Of a DNA stretch of 64,000 bases, positions 49,301 to 58,827 are shown piece by piece; position 1 is the stretch's first letter; each line of letters begins with the position of its first letter. This DNA comes from Brachycybe producta (taxonomy: Eukaryota; Arthropoda; Diplopoda; Playtdesmida; Andrognathidae). The notes beneath the pieces are model-generated. The model searched no databases. It saw only the letters and a list, made by a program, of their open reading frames with translations, and was not told the DNA's origin. The stretch covers positions 1,422,501-1,486,500 of the forward strand of contig JAUPFP010000022.1 of the NCBI GenBank assembly GCA_036925085.1, in the 5' to 3' direction. A program made the position numbers and the translations under genes.

Positions 49301-51837
49301 TCCAGTTGCCCCTCGGCGAACGCCAGTTGCTGACGAACGACTTCCATCTGCAATGCGTCTCCGGTGCTCGATCTACGTAACTACGAACGAAACAACATTC
49401 AAACAACCGTTAAAACCCTCCGAGAATCGATGTCTACCTTGTCCTTATAGTGTTGAACTTTAACACTTGCGTTCTCGGACATCTTCAAAGCGGAAGATAA
49501 CTCGTTCTTCAACGTGAGGGTCATCAACTTGGCCTCTCGATATTTGCTTTCAAGTTCACGAAGAAACTCCTTCAAACTGTCGTTTTCCTGCCTAGTGAAT
49601 AAAAATATATGACAGAATGTGAGACAAAACCGCATCGTAGAAAAAACGATAAATTTTAAGTTCGAACTTGAGTTGATCGAGCTTCAGTTTTTCTGCATTC
49701 TTCCATTTCTCTTTGACTCCCTCCAGTAATTGCAAAGCATCTTTTTCCATCTTAAGTCGTTCTGCACGTTCTAACTCGATTAGACGTCTCAGACTCTGTT
49801 TGCCAATGAAAATTAATTGTGAAAACAAGAGACAATTTCGACATGAAACAAGCCGTTTAACGTACAGCTGCTTCTCCTTTTGCCGTCATCAGATCCTTGC
49901 AGAGTCTCTCGCACTCTCTCTCAGCGAGCAACTTTGTCTTTTCCTGCTCTTTAACCTGTAGAGTTGCCTTCGCCAACTCCGCACGACTTCTGCAGTCTTG
50001 TTTCTCGTAACATTCGATTCGCTTTCGCAGCTCTTTGATCTCTTCCTTCTTGGCCTGAAGTTGGCTCTCGAGGTTAATTACCGACTTCTGAGACGGAGAA
50101 CGCAGAATAGAGCTTTAAAAAAAAACTGTTAGTAAGAACCGATGCTAAACGATCTGTCTTTTATTCAAAAACCATCAAATACCAATCTGTTGATATTTCG
50201 GCATATTTTGTATGCGTGAATCCGATGAACGGAAGATTCTTTCCCGAGAATACTCCAGATTTAGAAACACTTGGTATTTCAACTTTAGGAGCGATGATCT
50301 CGTACTCTTCGAAGTTGGATGTGTCGTCTTGGCCAATTACGATTGGAACGAAAGGCGGAACAGCTTCATTACAGGAGAACAAAAAAAAATTACGTCAAAA
50401 ATTCTAAAAAAAATATAATTAATTAATTTAAAGCGCCGTTCGACGACGTCAAAACTAACAATCTCTTATTCCTTCCCAATTGATAGTCTCAAAAAAACTA
50501 TGTCTGCATATCTGCTCATAATCGAATCTACGAATGGTTTCGGAAAGAAGACCAGCGATAAGTTCCTTCGCCATATCAGACACTTCGAAACCAGAATCGT
50601 ATTTCAGTGTTTTCTGTAAAAATTAAAAACGGAAGAGAGCTGATCAAAACGAAAACCCATTAAGATGATCGGCACCGATAGAAACGAATAATGAAGGTTA
50701 CATTATGATTCATGATGTTGCTGTAAGTCACTAGAACCTTTTCATCGCTGAACGGAGTCTTGCCGCAAAGCATTTCGTAAGCGACAATTCCGAGAGACCA
50801 CCAATCACACGATCGTCCGTACGATCCCTTCTTTCCTTCGATCGAAGCCAAGACTTCGGGAGCTATGTAGTCGGGCGTTCCGACTGGCATCTTACTAGAA
50901 ACCGTGTCATACTTCGACAGTTTTGCGGCCGAACCAAAATCTGCCAGTTTGACGTGTCCGGTACGATCAATCAGAATGTTATCTGGCTTAATGTCTCTGA
51001 AAACGATAAAAAGTCAGCCAAAACGGTTACTACGGCTTCTGAATTTGTCGCGTCGTTGCTCACCTGTGGACGTAACCCATTCCATGAAGAGCGTGTATAC
51101 CGAGAGCGATCTCGGCCAAGTAGAATCGCGCCATATCTTCAGAAAATACGTTATCATAACGATCCAAAAGTGACAAGAGATCACCTCCAGGATGAAATTC
51201 CATAACGAAATAAAGATTTGCCGTATCCTGAAATGCGTATTGAAGTTGCGTAATCCAAGGACTGTTTGCTTTCGCCATTATGTCTCTCTCTTCGTCGTAG
51301 AACGCGACCTAAGGCGACAAAAAAACGAGTTACGATAAAGCTGTTTTTGCAGCTCGACGTTTCGTGTTTTAAGTTACGTTCTGTTGCGAAAGTGTGTCCG
51401 TTTTACGTAAAACTTTCATTGCGTAAACGTTTCCCGTCTGTTTCTCTCGAACAACCTGAACGTCACCGAAATGACCTCTCCCAATCACTTTCTTGACTTC
51501 AAAGTCACCGACGTTTACTCTCATCTTCTTTAATGTCGTCATTACTGTACGAACTGAAAATAAATAAGTTTATTTTGTAGGTCAGTATCATCTGATAAGA
51601 TTCGAACAATAAATTGATACATTTCTCTACGAAAACCGCAACGTTCTTGTCTTTTTTTATGGATTCCTGTTGTGTTTCTTCATAGAGGACAAAAAGCGCG
51701 TCCAGAAGAGCTTCTTTTGTAAGAAATTGTTGTTGATTAGGAAGCATTGTTGATGATTTACCGACAAACAGCTGATTTAAACGAACAGATCGAGCTGAAA
51801 TCGATTCCGACGTCAAAGGGATTTCATTTGCCGCCAT
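40335..51837 (-). CDS. CIT: Citron Rho-interacting kinase (CIT / sticky)
   Basis: Exons in transcript order: 51621-51837, 51378-51553, 51064-51308, 50702-50996, 50460-50613, 50183-50363, 49866-50112, 49668-49795, 49438-49591, 49132-49380, 48082-48315, 47701-48015, 47400-47627, 47123-47176, 46981-47052, 46795-46911, 45702-46385, 45509-45644, 44562-44649, 44342-44490, 44064-44256, 43137-43382, 42967-43069, 42758-42838, 42516-42663, 42214-42449, 41989-42097, 41783-41914, 41639-41719, 41516-41577, 41255-41406, 40335-40476. In phase; about 1935 residues (human about 2027). AGC kinase ~95-360 with [32 protein letters not shown] and APEVL, so probably active. Coiled coil ~430-1250; C1 ~1345-1393 with all Cys/His ligands; PH ~1425-1550; citron homology domain ~1555-1885. 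Family role: midbody organisation and abscission in cytokinesis, downstream of Rho. Triple CCAAT boxes lie upstream. Least certain sites: donors of exons 1, 18 and 30. Confidence 0.97.
43780..44010. mobile_element. Palindromic MITE fragment in CIT intron 43383-44063
   Basis: AGTACTTTCATGTTGTTCTCTTTC and TTTTTATAGAC on the left pair with AAAGATATCAACATGAAAGT on the right, followed by AGCTACCATTCTAGTTTCTA. It belongs to the CTAGAAGGGTAGCT family; further copies lie in CIT introns at 45050-45430 and 48380-48620. Confidence 0.7.
44706..44950. mobile_element. TIR element with TTTCTCAATCTGTGGCCCAA ends, CIT intron
   Basis: The left end TTTCTCAATCTGTGGCCCAA (44717) and right end TTGGGCCACAGATTGAGAAA (to about 44943) are perfect complements. 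Inner arms GGTTAGAGGCTAGATCG and AGTTCTAGCCTCTAAC also pair. A second copy lies at 25480-25655. Confidence 0.83.
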
Positions 51838-52082
51838 ATTTTTCAATTTCGCGATTCAACAAGCAAAACAAAAATAACTTTTAAAAAACCTTTTTTTTAA
51901 AACGTTAAGTCAATAGATAGACAGTCATAAATATGTAATATAACGTTATCCATTCAAATGAAGACTGCTTTTGACATTTCTAAATTATAAAACCGAAAAA
52001 TCTGACAAAATTCAGAACAAAAAACATCAAAGACGCCGTTTATGTCAGTAAACACAATGAACAAATTTCAAATAAAACAACC

Positions 52083-52168
52083 GTTTGAATATTCCGCTCT
52101 CTGATTGGTCAAACAGTAGATTCCGTTCTTCTGATTGGTCAAAAAGTAGATTCCTTTCTTTTGATTGG
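52083..52168 (-). promoter_or_regulatory. Three CCAAT boxes and a CHR-like site upstream of CIT
   Basis: GATTGG (CCAAT on the gene strand) occurs at 52103-52108, 52133-52138 and 52163-52168, exactly 30 bases apart, inside a repeated 30-base unit TCTGATTGGTCAAA-AGTAGATTCC. TTTGAA, a CHR-like hexamer, lies 15 bases nearer the gene at 52083-52088. Clustered CCAAT boxes with CHR are the known NF-Y/DREAM arrangement of G2/M genes. The distance to the CIT start codon is about 250-330 bases. Confidence 0.5.
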
Positions 52169-52669
52169 ATAAATAATCTAATATGACAAACCTATTTCAT
52201 GACGTCATGTAAATAGTATATGGTAACTAGCCGCCGCTGAAAAAAAAATTAATGACTAATAAGTGAAAATCTACGGAAGCGCGGAAGGATCAAAATATCT
52301 TAAATTAAAAAGTTGTTGAGTGTATAAAGTGAATGTGAACTTTAAAATTAAAAGTTTGTTAGAAATTATAGTAATTGAATTTGCTAAAAGTATTTTAATT
52401 ACGATATCTTTCAAAATAAATTTTTTATCGCAGTTTGAAAATGATACAATTGTTATTAACTTTCAGTGAAAATAGTTTTTAAATTATCATAAAAGTTTAT
52501 TTTTAGATATGCAAAATCATAAAAAATACTTTAAGCACACTCAACTATTATTCCAGTTTCTAAAAAACTTTAAATTTTTCTGATGAGTTGCTTTTTAAAA
52601 AAGTTTACACAAATTACGTAATTCTTTACATGGACTGTTTTAAAGAATCAACCCTCAGTGCTATGGCAA

Positions 52670-52711
52670 TGACGTCACGTTTATTTATATAAATTTATAC
52701 ACGTGACGTCA
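52670..52711. promoter_or_regulatory. Perfect inverted CRE repeat around a TATA-like core
   Basis: TGACGTCACGT at 52670-52680 and its exact complement ACGTGACGTCA at 52701-52711 flank a 20-base AT-only spacer containing TATATAAA. An E-box CACGTG lies at 52700. The site is about 290 bases upstream of TXNDC17 and 830 upstream of CIT, so either gene could use it; function is not shown. Confidence 0.4.
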
Positions 52712-53000
52712 TAGTGATTTCAACAGAATATGATTAATAAGGCAAAAAAATTATACCTTTCATAATAAAGAAAAGGTTGTTTAGAGGATAGAATTCTCTC
52801 CACTTAGCACGAGTTCTTTTTAATTTTAGCCTCCAACCAGTCTTTCTATTGAAACTGCATATTTTTTTTGCTGTCGGTTCTTTAAAGATAAAGCTGTTGA
52901 GGGCTTAACAGGTTTCCGTATCAGATTCCAAAGTTCAGACGACGTGAAAACTTAAAAACCGCCTGTTTTCTATCAATTTTCTTGCATTTTTCAATCGAAA

Positions 53001-53592
53001 ATGATTCAGAAATTGCATGCAAAAGGTTTCGACGAGTGCATTAAACTAATATCGAGCCAAGCGAAACCAGGAATCACTTTGTTTCTATTATTTTCTGGCT
53101 CAAAAGACGCTAATGGTCAAAGCTGGTGTCCAGATTGTGTCAAAGGCACATATTACATTCTAGCCATAAATGTCACGCGTAATGTATAAACCTTAATTAT
53201 GGTTCACATTTATTTCTCCTAGCTGAACCAGTTGTTGAAAAAGCTCTCGAATCCGCACCCGAAGATGCAGTTTTCATTGAGGTCGAAGTTGGAGAACGAT
53301 CCTAGTAATAAAATATCTGAATTGAGACCACAAAAAAGTGAGATAAAAAGTTAAAAAAGTAGCGTTTTTCTTTTAACAGTTGGAAAGATCAAAACAATCC
53401 ATTCCGTACCGATTCTCGATTTAATCTTAAGTGCGTACCGACGTTGATCAAATACGGAACTGTACGTAAACCGACGTAATGACTTTCGTACCGACTGAAT
53501 CGCTTACGTTCTTTTCGTTTCAGCCGCAACGTCTTGAAGAAGAACAGCTTTCTGACCTGGATACCGTTAAGATGTTGTTCGAAGACTCTTAA
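53001..53592 (+). CDS. TXNDC17: Thioredoxin domain-containing protein 17 (TRP14)
   Basis: Exons 53001-53145, 53223-53304, 53380-53461 and 53524-53592 give about 125 residues (human 123). A single thioredoxin fold with the diagnostic active site WCPDC (W42, C43, C46) within SGSKDANGQSWCPDCVK, then EPVVEKALESAP, VGERSYWKDQNNPFR and the cis-Pro segment CVPTLIKYGT. TRP14 is a cytosolic disulfide reductase served by thioredoxin reductase and reduces cystine and small protein targets. The exon 1 donor that preserves CVK-AEPVV is GC (53146), not GT; the alternative GT within TTGTGTC would delete the second active-site Cys. Other junctions are GT-AG. Divergent from CIT; convergent with ACADS. Confidence 0.93.
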
Positions 53593-53618
53593 AACTAATT
53601 TCTCAAATGTTAAACAAA

Positions 53619-53624
53619 TTTATT
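53619..53624 (-). terminator. Candidate ACADS poly(A) signal inside the TXNDC17 3' end
   Basis: TTTATT on the plus strand reads AATAAA for ACADS, 83 bases past its stop. It lies upstream of the TXNDC17 signal at 53660, implying overlapping transcripts. Confidence 0.45.
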
Positions 53625-53659
53625 TCTGTATTACCTTCGTTATAATTCCATTTTGTATT

Positions 53660-53665
53660 AATAAA
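53660..53665 (+). terminator. Candidate TXNDC17 poly(A) signal
   Basis: AATAAA lies 68 bases after the TXNDC17 stop codon and 42 bases before the ACADS stop codon on the opposite strand. Confidence 0.55.
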
Positions 53666-53706
53666 GATTAATAGTTAAAAATCATATTTTTGTTTTAGTT
53701 CTAAAC

Positions 53707-56105
53707 CTAATTTAGGTTATATTCTTTAATAAGATTGTTCGCAATTACGAGCCGTTGGATTTCGTTCGTTCCCTCGTAGATTTCGGTAATTCGAGCGTCG
53801 CGATAATATCTTTCGGCCGGCATATCGCTCACGTAACCCATTCCACCCAGTATCTGTATAGCCTGGTTAAACATTTAAAATGCAAAATAGTACAGACAAT
53901 TATAAAAGATTATTGGGTTTGAAGCTTACTTGATGTGCAGCAAATGTTGCGGCCTCCGAAGCGACCAATTTAGCCATCGCAGCTTCCTTAATAAATTACA
54001 TATTCGAAGCAAATTACAGAAGTTATAATTGAAGAAAGAAATATCAAAAATACTTTTGTAAAGGGTTTATGTGCGTCTTTGAGCAAAGCTGCTTTCCAAG
54101 TGAGAAGCCGAGCAGATTCCAACCTCGTTTCCATATCAGCCAACTTCATCTGTGCATAAAAACATATTCAGTGTCAACGTTTCTGACGTTTTAGTTGTGA
54201 AAGAAACATATTTCAAACACCTGAATTGTTTGCATTTTCAAAATAGGTGATCCAAAAGCTATCCTTTTAGCAGCATAGTCAATTGCACAGTCGATGGAAG
54301 CCTTAAAAACACATTTTTGAAAAAATATTGTTCATAACAAACCTGAATAACAGCGAAGAACACTTTTGAGAGAATTTCAGGCTTTCTTTAAACAAAAAAT
54401 GCGTTTTAGAGGCAACGTATGAAAGTATAGCAAGATTTATTTGAAACTAGAAGAGTAAACAAAGGCGCATAAATCATTTTCATCAAGATAACCATTTTTA
54501 TTTTCATAAAATGACTTTTTTAAAGCCGCCCTAAAAAGTGTATTTTCAAAGTCTAGTGTCAAATAAATATTGTGTTTCTTCGTTATTTTTGTGTTGAAAA
54601 ACGAAAATTAAATTAAATTATTTCGTCTTTACAATTTTTCTTTACTCTTCTAGTTTAAAATTGCTTCAGAACAGCGTTTTCCTTGTAGGTTTACAAAATG
54701 GCCAATACAAACGAAACGATTTCCCTTTTAAGAAAAAAAAAAGAAGAGAACAACCTTTGCAATGCCAAGACCCTGAGAAGCGATTCCGATACGTCCTCCA
54801 TCAAGAGTAGACTACATTTAAAAACACACACAAACGCAATTTAATAAAAAAAGCCTGTTGAAACAATTAAAAATCACTGAAGACCATTGCTATTTTGAAA
54901 CCGAATCCCGGTTCGCCAAGAAGATTCTCTTTTGGAATACGACAGTCTTCAAAGATCACGTTGGACGTCGACGACGCTCTTATTCCCAACTTGTCTTCCT
55001 TTTTACCAAGCGACAAACCGGGAGAATCTCTCAAAACGATAAAAGCACTGATACCCTTAAAAAAAATACAAATAAACCGATATATCATAATATTTTATCA
55101 CATTAAAATTATTTGTTTAACCACCTTGTGTTTCTTTTGCTTGTCAGTTGTCGCAAACACGACAAATCCTCCAGCCTCGTGAGCATTCGTAATCCAAGCT
55201 TTTGTTCCATTCAACACCCACTCGTTACCCACCAATTTAGCCGTTGTAGAGGCCGCTCCAGCATCGCTTCCGTTTCCAGGTTCGCTTAGAGCAAACGATC
55301 CAATTATGCTTCCGTCCGTGAACGGCCTTAGATGTTTTTCCTTCTGCTCTTTCGTTCCATACTTCGAAATGGGCCAAAGGTAAAGAGACTACAAAAGAAC
55401 GATAGTTAATTAGATTAAAGAAAACAGACTCTAGTTGCACATACATTATGTGCAGACATGATGGTCCCAGTTGCAGCACAACCTCTACTTATTTCCTCCA
55501 TAGCGACGCTGTAAGCAAGATTGTCCAAACCGGGTCCTCCTTCGGACTCGGGTAAAGCAATCGCCATAAGACCCATTTCACCCATTTTCTTCACCTGAAA
55601 CAGAAAAAATGCAATTGAAAATAATTGTGTCTATTTGTATTTCGCTAAAACGCAGAAATTTGCAGAAAAATAAAATAAATTTATGTAGACATATGCAATT
55701 AATTTGCAGACAACTAAAATAAACTACATGAATCTGCAAAAAAACTGCGATTTAGTGATTCGATTCCTTTTCTATGCACTTGTTCTGCTGGAAATCGATG
55801 GTTTCGATCGTTTTCAGCTGCCACGGGCTTTAGTTCCTTCTCGACGAAATCTCTGCACGATTTACGTAACATTTCATGTTCCTCTGGTAACTGACCCAAA
55901 GACGAGATCGTCCTAAGTCCAAACCCTTTGAGAAAATTCACTTCATGATTATGCCTAAATAATTCATCTAAAATACGATCAAAGAAAGCAAATTGCATCA
56001 AAAATTAACATAAAATTAAAAAAAAAATAAACAAAAAACTGAATTACTAAGCGTACAACATCCACGGCGAACTAGAAACATCATAGCCGGTTTTGTCATT
56101 GCCAT
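53707..56105 (-). CDS. ACADS: Short-chain acyl-CoA dehydrogenase, mitochondrial
   Basis: Ten exons in transcript order: 56057-56105, 55780-55925, 55445-55594, 55125-55388, 54885-55055, 54755-54811, 54221-54301, 54054-54149, 53930-53986, 53707-53862. All join in phase to about 408 residues (human 412). A basic, hydrophobic N-terminus without acidic residues ([15 protein letters not shown]) suits a mitochondrial presequence. Family signatures: [30 protein letters not shown] (flavin/substrate loop), [42 protein letters not shown], and [17 protein letters not shown] with the catalytic-base Glu of YEGT present. It catalyses the first, FAD-dependent step of beta-oxidation on C4-C6 acyl-CoA and passes electrons to ETF. 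Short-chain rather than another ACAD type is judged from overall match to ACADS. An element of the common MITE family sits in intron 54302-54754. Confidence 0.97.
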
Positions 56106-57098
56106 TTTCTAACAAAAAAAACTTCGGAACTAGAAATTCCAAACTAGGAAAATAAGTAAAACAAGTAATCGGCAATGAAACAGCTGTGATACACATAACT
56201 ACAATCTAACCCAGATGTTATCGATATTTAAACTAGAAAAACCAATATAATTGGTTCAAATTACAGTCAGATTCGTGTATTCTTATACAAAGGAAAATAC
56301 ATTTGTTGTTATTGGCTAAATTTTATTTGCAGCCGTAAATAACAATACAATAGAGAAATAATTTCAACAGTGATTGGCTTTTTAAATCTTCACGCTAGTA
56401 TAGAGAAATTTCATTCGAAGCTTATTGGTTGTTCATAATTTGCGGCCATTACAAATCAATTTAAGAAGGAAAATATCTCAAATATAATTGGCCTGATTTT
56501 TATTTTTTTTTTGTCGCGATTTTAGTCGATTTACAAAAAGTATCGATAAATATTTTGCATCGATTTAGATCGAATGTTTAGTTCAACTACAACCAAGATA
56601 AACGACATAGAAGAAAATCAAGTACGAGATTCACTAAGATTCATAACATTGAGAATGTAAGGCAAGCCGTATTACTTTTCATCCGCATTTTAATTTATAC
56701 CCAGAATATAACTGAATTATTGAAATCCAATAAAACGCGAATAAAAAGTAAAACGCCTTGCCATACTGTACGAGATTCACCTTTCTGTATCGTGCCCCTT
56801 GATTTGCGTCTTCCAGGAGGAACGACATGGGAGAGTTAAATCTCGTATGATGTGGCAAGCTTTTTTTATTTTTTAATCCTCGTTTTACTGGATTAAAAGA
56901 TTGTAATTTTACTCCTGGGCATCTAATGAACCGTGGATAAAAAGTCGAATGGCTTTCCATGTATGTGTTCTGCTGTGAATCTTTGTGAATCTCGTATGTG
57001 ATTTTCTTCGATGTCGGCCCCCTTGGCATCTCCTCCTCGTGTTTCCGTTTTGCTATTTGTTTTACTCTTTCAGGTGTTTCTTTTGCGAATTTACAGAC
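56106..57098. other. Bidirectional promoter region of ACADS and CCDC86
   Basis: A 993-base divergent spacer. Four ATTGG (inverted CCAAT) motifs lie at about 56311, 56373, 56424 and 56487. The CCDC86-proximal half is taken up by a TIR element (56603-57016). No coding exon seen. Confidence 0.55.
56603..57016. mobile_element. TIR element with CGACATAGAAGAAAATC ends
   Basis: The left end CGACATAGAAGAAAATCAAG with TACGAGATTCACTAAGATTC faces the right end GAATCTTTGTGAATCTCGTA with GATTTTCTTCGATGTCG. Partial relatives occur near 33110-33175 and 62215-62315. It lies 82 bases upstream of the CCDC86 start codon. Confidence 0.8.
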
Positions 57099-57948
57099 AT
57101 GACTGAAACAGAAAATAATGAAACAACAAAAGCGACAAAAAACATACCACTGGGTAGACCTAAATCTGGAAGAGTTTGGAAAAATAGAACTCGAAAGCGG
57201 TTAAATATGAAGCCTTAAACTCTGTGTTCCATATCGTTGAAACTCATGAACGTTACCTTTTTTTTTTTTTTTGACAGGTTTTCATCAATGAAACAAGACA
57301 CACCATTCAACACGTCCTGGGAGGATAAAATGAAGCTGAAAAAAGAACTGAAATTGGTTAAGGACCGAGAAAACGAGATGAAAACAGCCAGAAAAGAATT
57401 TCTAGAAGTTCGTCCATTGAAATTACAGTGGAAACCACTTAACACGAAATGGAAGAGACTGGATTATTTTTCTAGAGGGGGGGAATTCTTTCAATTAGCA
57501 GCTGCTTAGTCTCTTTTGCGCCTTCGATGCAACCTATATAACGACTCTCTATAGCCTTAGTTTGGAAGCTAGCAGATTCTAATTGAAAGAATGAATATTT
57601 TTCGTGTTAGAAGGGACCGAACCGTAAATATATTTCATGTTATCCGTTTTCGTGCTAAATAGTTTTCATTGTATTTGAATTATCTCGTGTGTTTTTGTTT
57701 GTTTACGTTAATTTATTTCAATGTCTTATTCACAAAAAAAAGGCTAAGAGGAAACGTCAAGAGGAGAATCAACGGAGAAGAGCTGAAAATTCAAAGAAAG
57801 CTGAAATTGTTCAAGTTGTAAGTTGGAGACAAAGTCAAAAGTTACCTTTTCGCAGTAATAAAGAATTTCTATTGTTTTTCAGATCAAGAACACGGCAAAG
57901 ATGCGTCGTATGAATAAAAAACAGCTAAAGAATATAGAAAAGCGTTAA
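57099..57948 (+). CDS. CCDC86: CCDC86 / Cgr1-family rRNA-processing protein
   Basis: Exons 57099-57199, 57278-57407, 57743-57817 and 57883-57948 give about 123 residues. The protein is almost wholly the Cgr1 domain: GRPKSGRVWKNRTRKRFSSM, then SWEDKMKLKKELKLVKDREN, KRQEENQRRRAENSKKAEIV and the basic tail MRRMNKKQLKNIEKR. Cgr1/CCDC86 proteins are nucleolar and take part in 60S pre-ribosome assembly (established for yeast Cgr1). Human CCDC86 has a long N-terminal extension that is absent here, so this resembles the short fungal form. The third intron (57408-57742) holds a TIR element at 57492-57592. AATAAA follows the stop at once (57952). Confidence 0.93.
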
Positions 57949-58827
57949 AACAATAAAGAAAACAAAAACCTTTTAAGTGGTTTATGAGTCACTTTTCTTA
58001 CTTTTATAATTCAAGTAAAAATCAAAATCAATCAATGATAATTTTAAAAGTTTGTTATAAATTAGAACAGTAGACAAATTTACTGAAAAATATTTTTAAG
58101 ATATTTTTTTTAAAAAATTAAAACTATGTATGGTAAATTTAAAGTAAAATATGACATAACTGTTTAAAACTAGTTTCTGTCGTTAAGAAAAACTGGAAAC
58201 TAGTTTAGAAACTAGAGGGATAGCTTAATCACTTAAGAGCATTTTCATGTGTGTGATATCATTTAAAATAAGCTTTTTATGTTATTTTGAAAACGTCCTT
58301 GCCTATAAAAAGTTTATTATAAAAGATACCCAACATGAAAATACTATAAAATGATTCAGCTGCTGTTCTAGTTTCTAATACACTTTCAATTTATTTTTAG
58401 TATTGCTCTTCTCAAAGGCAGAATAATCAGAATTATAAAATCAACTGTTCATGAAGCATTTAACAAGAGAGGAGGCGGTAGAAACGAGATATTGCTTCGC
58501 ATGAATTATGTATATTTATGCAAATTATTTTTGTTTGCGTTTTCTATCAATAGATGGTGTTACAATCGCTCTTGGTCGTTCTCAAGGTCACCGCTAATGG
58601 CGAGGTTTTTTTTTTTTCCTCCTCCTCCTCCTCCCTCCTCATTCTGTTTTTTTATGATGACGTCAATGATATGAGAGGCCCACAACAAGTTTATTTTTAC
58701 GTCGTTGCTGATGGCGAACAAGGTTTGACTAGAAAGGAGAAAGAAAAAAAAGGGTTTTTTTCGTGTGGAAATGTTACGCGACAACCTACAAATTAACTGT
58801 TACGATTCATTTATTTGACAAATTCTG
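57949..58827. other. Spacer between CCDC86 and Mondo
   Basis: AATAAA at 57952 ends CCDC86. A palindromic MITE of the CTAGAAGGGTAGCT family occupies about 58040-58440 (left AACTAGAGGGATAGCTTAATCAC, right ATGATTCAGCTGCTGTTCTAG). A CT-rich tract lies at about 58600-58640 and one TAGATGGTGT motif at 58551. The Mondo promoter and 5' UTR must lie here; they cannot be delimited. Confidence 0.55.
57952..57957 (+). terminator. Candidate CCDC86 poly(A) signal
   Basis: AATAAA starts four bases after the CCDC86 stop codon; the 3' UTR would be very short. Confidence 0.5.

Noticed and set aside
58492-58796. Frames with poly-Ser or poly-Pro near Mondo
   Set aside because: Caused by a TTTTTCCTCCTCCTCC tract; no conserved domain and no splice links.
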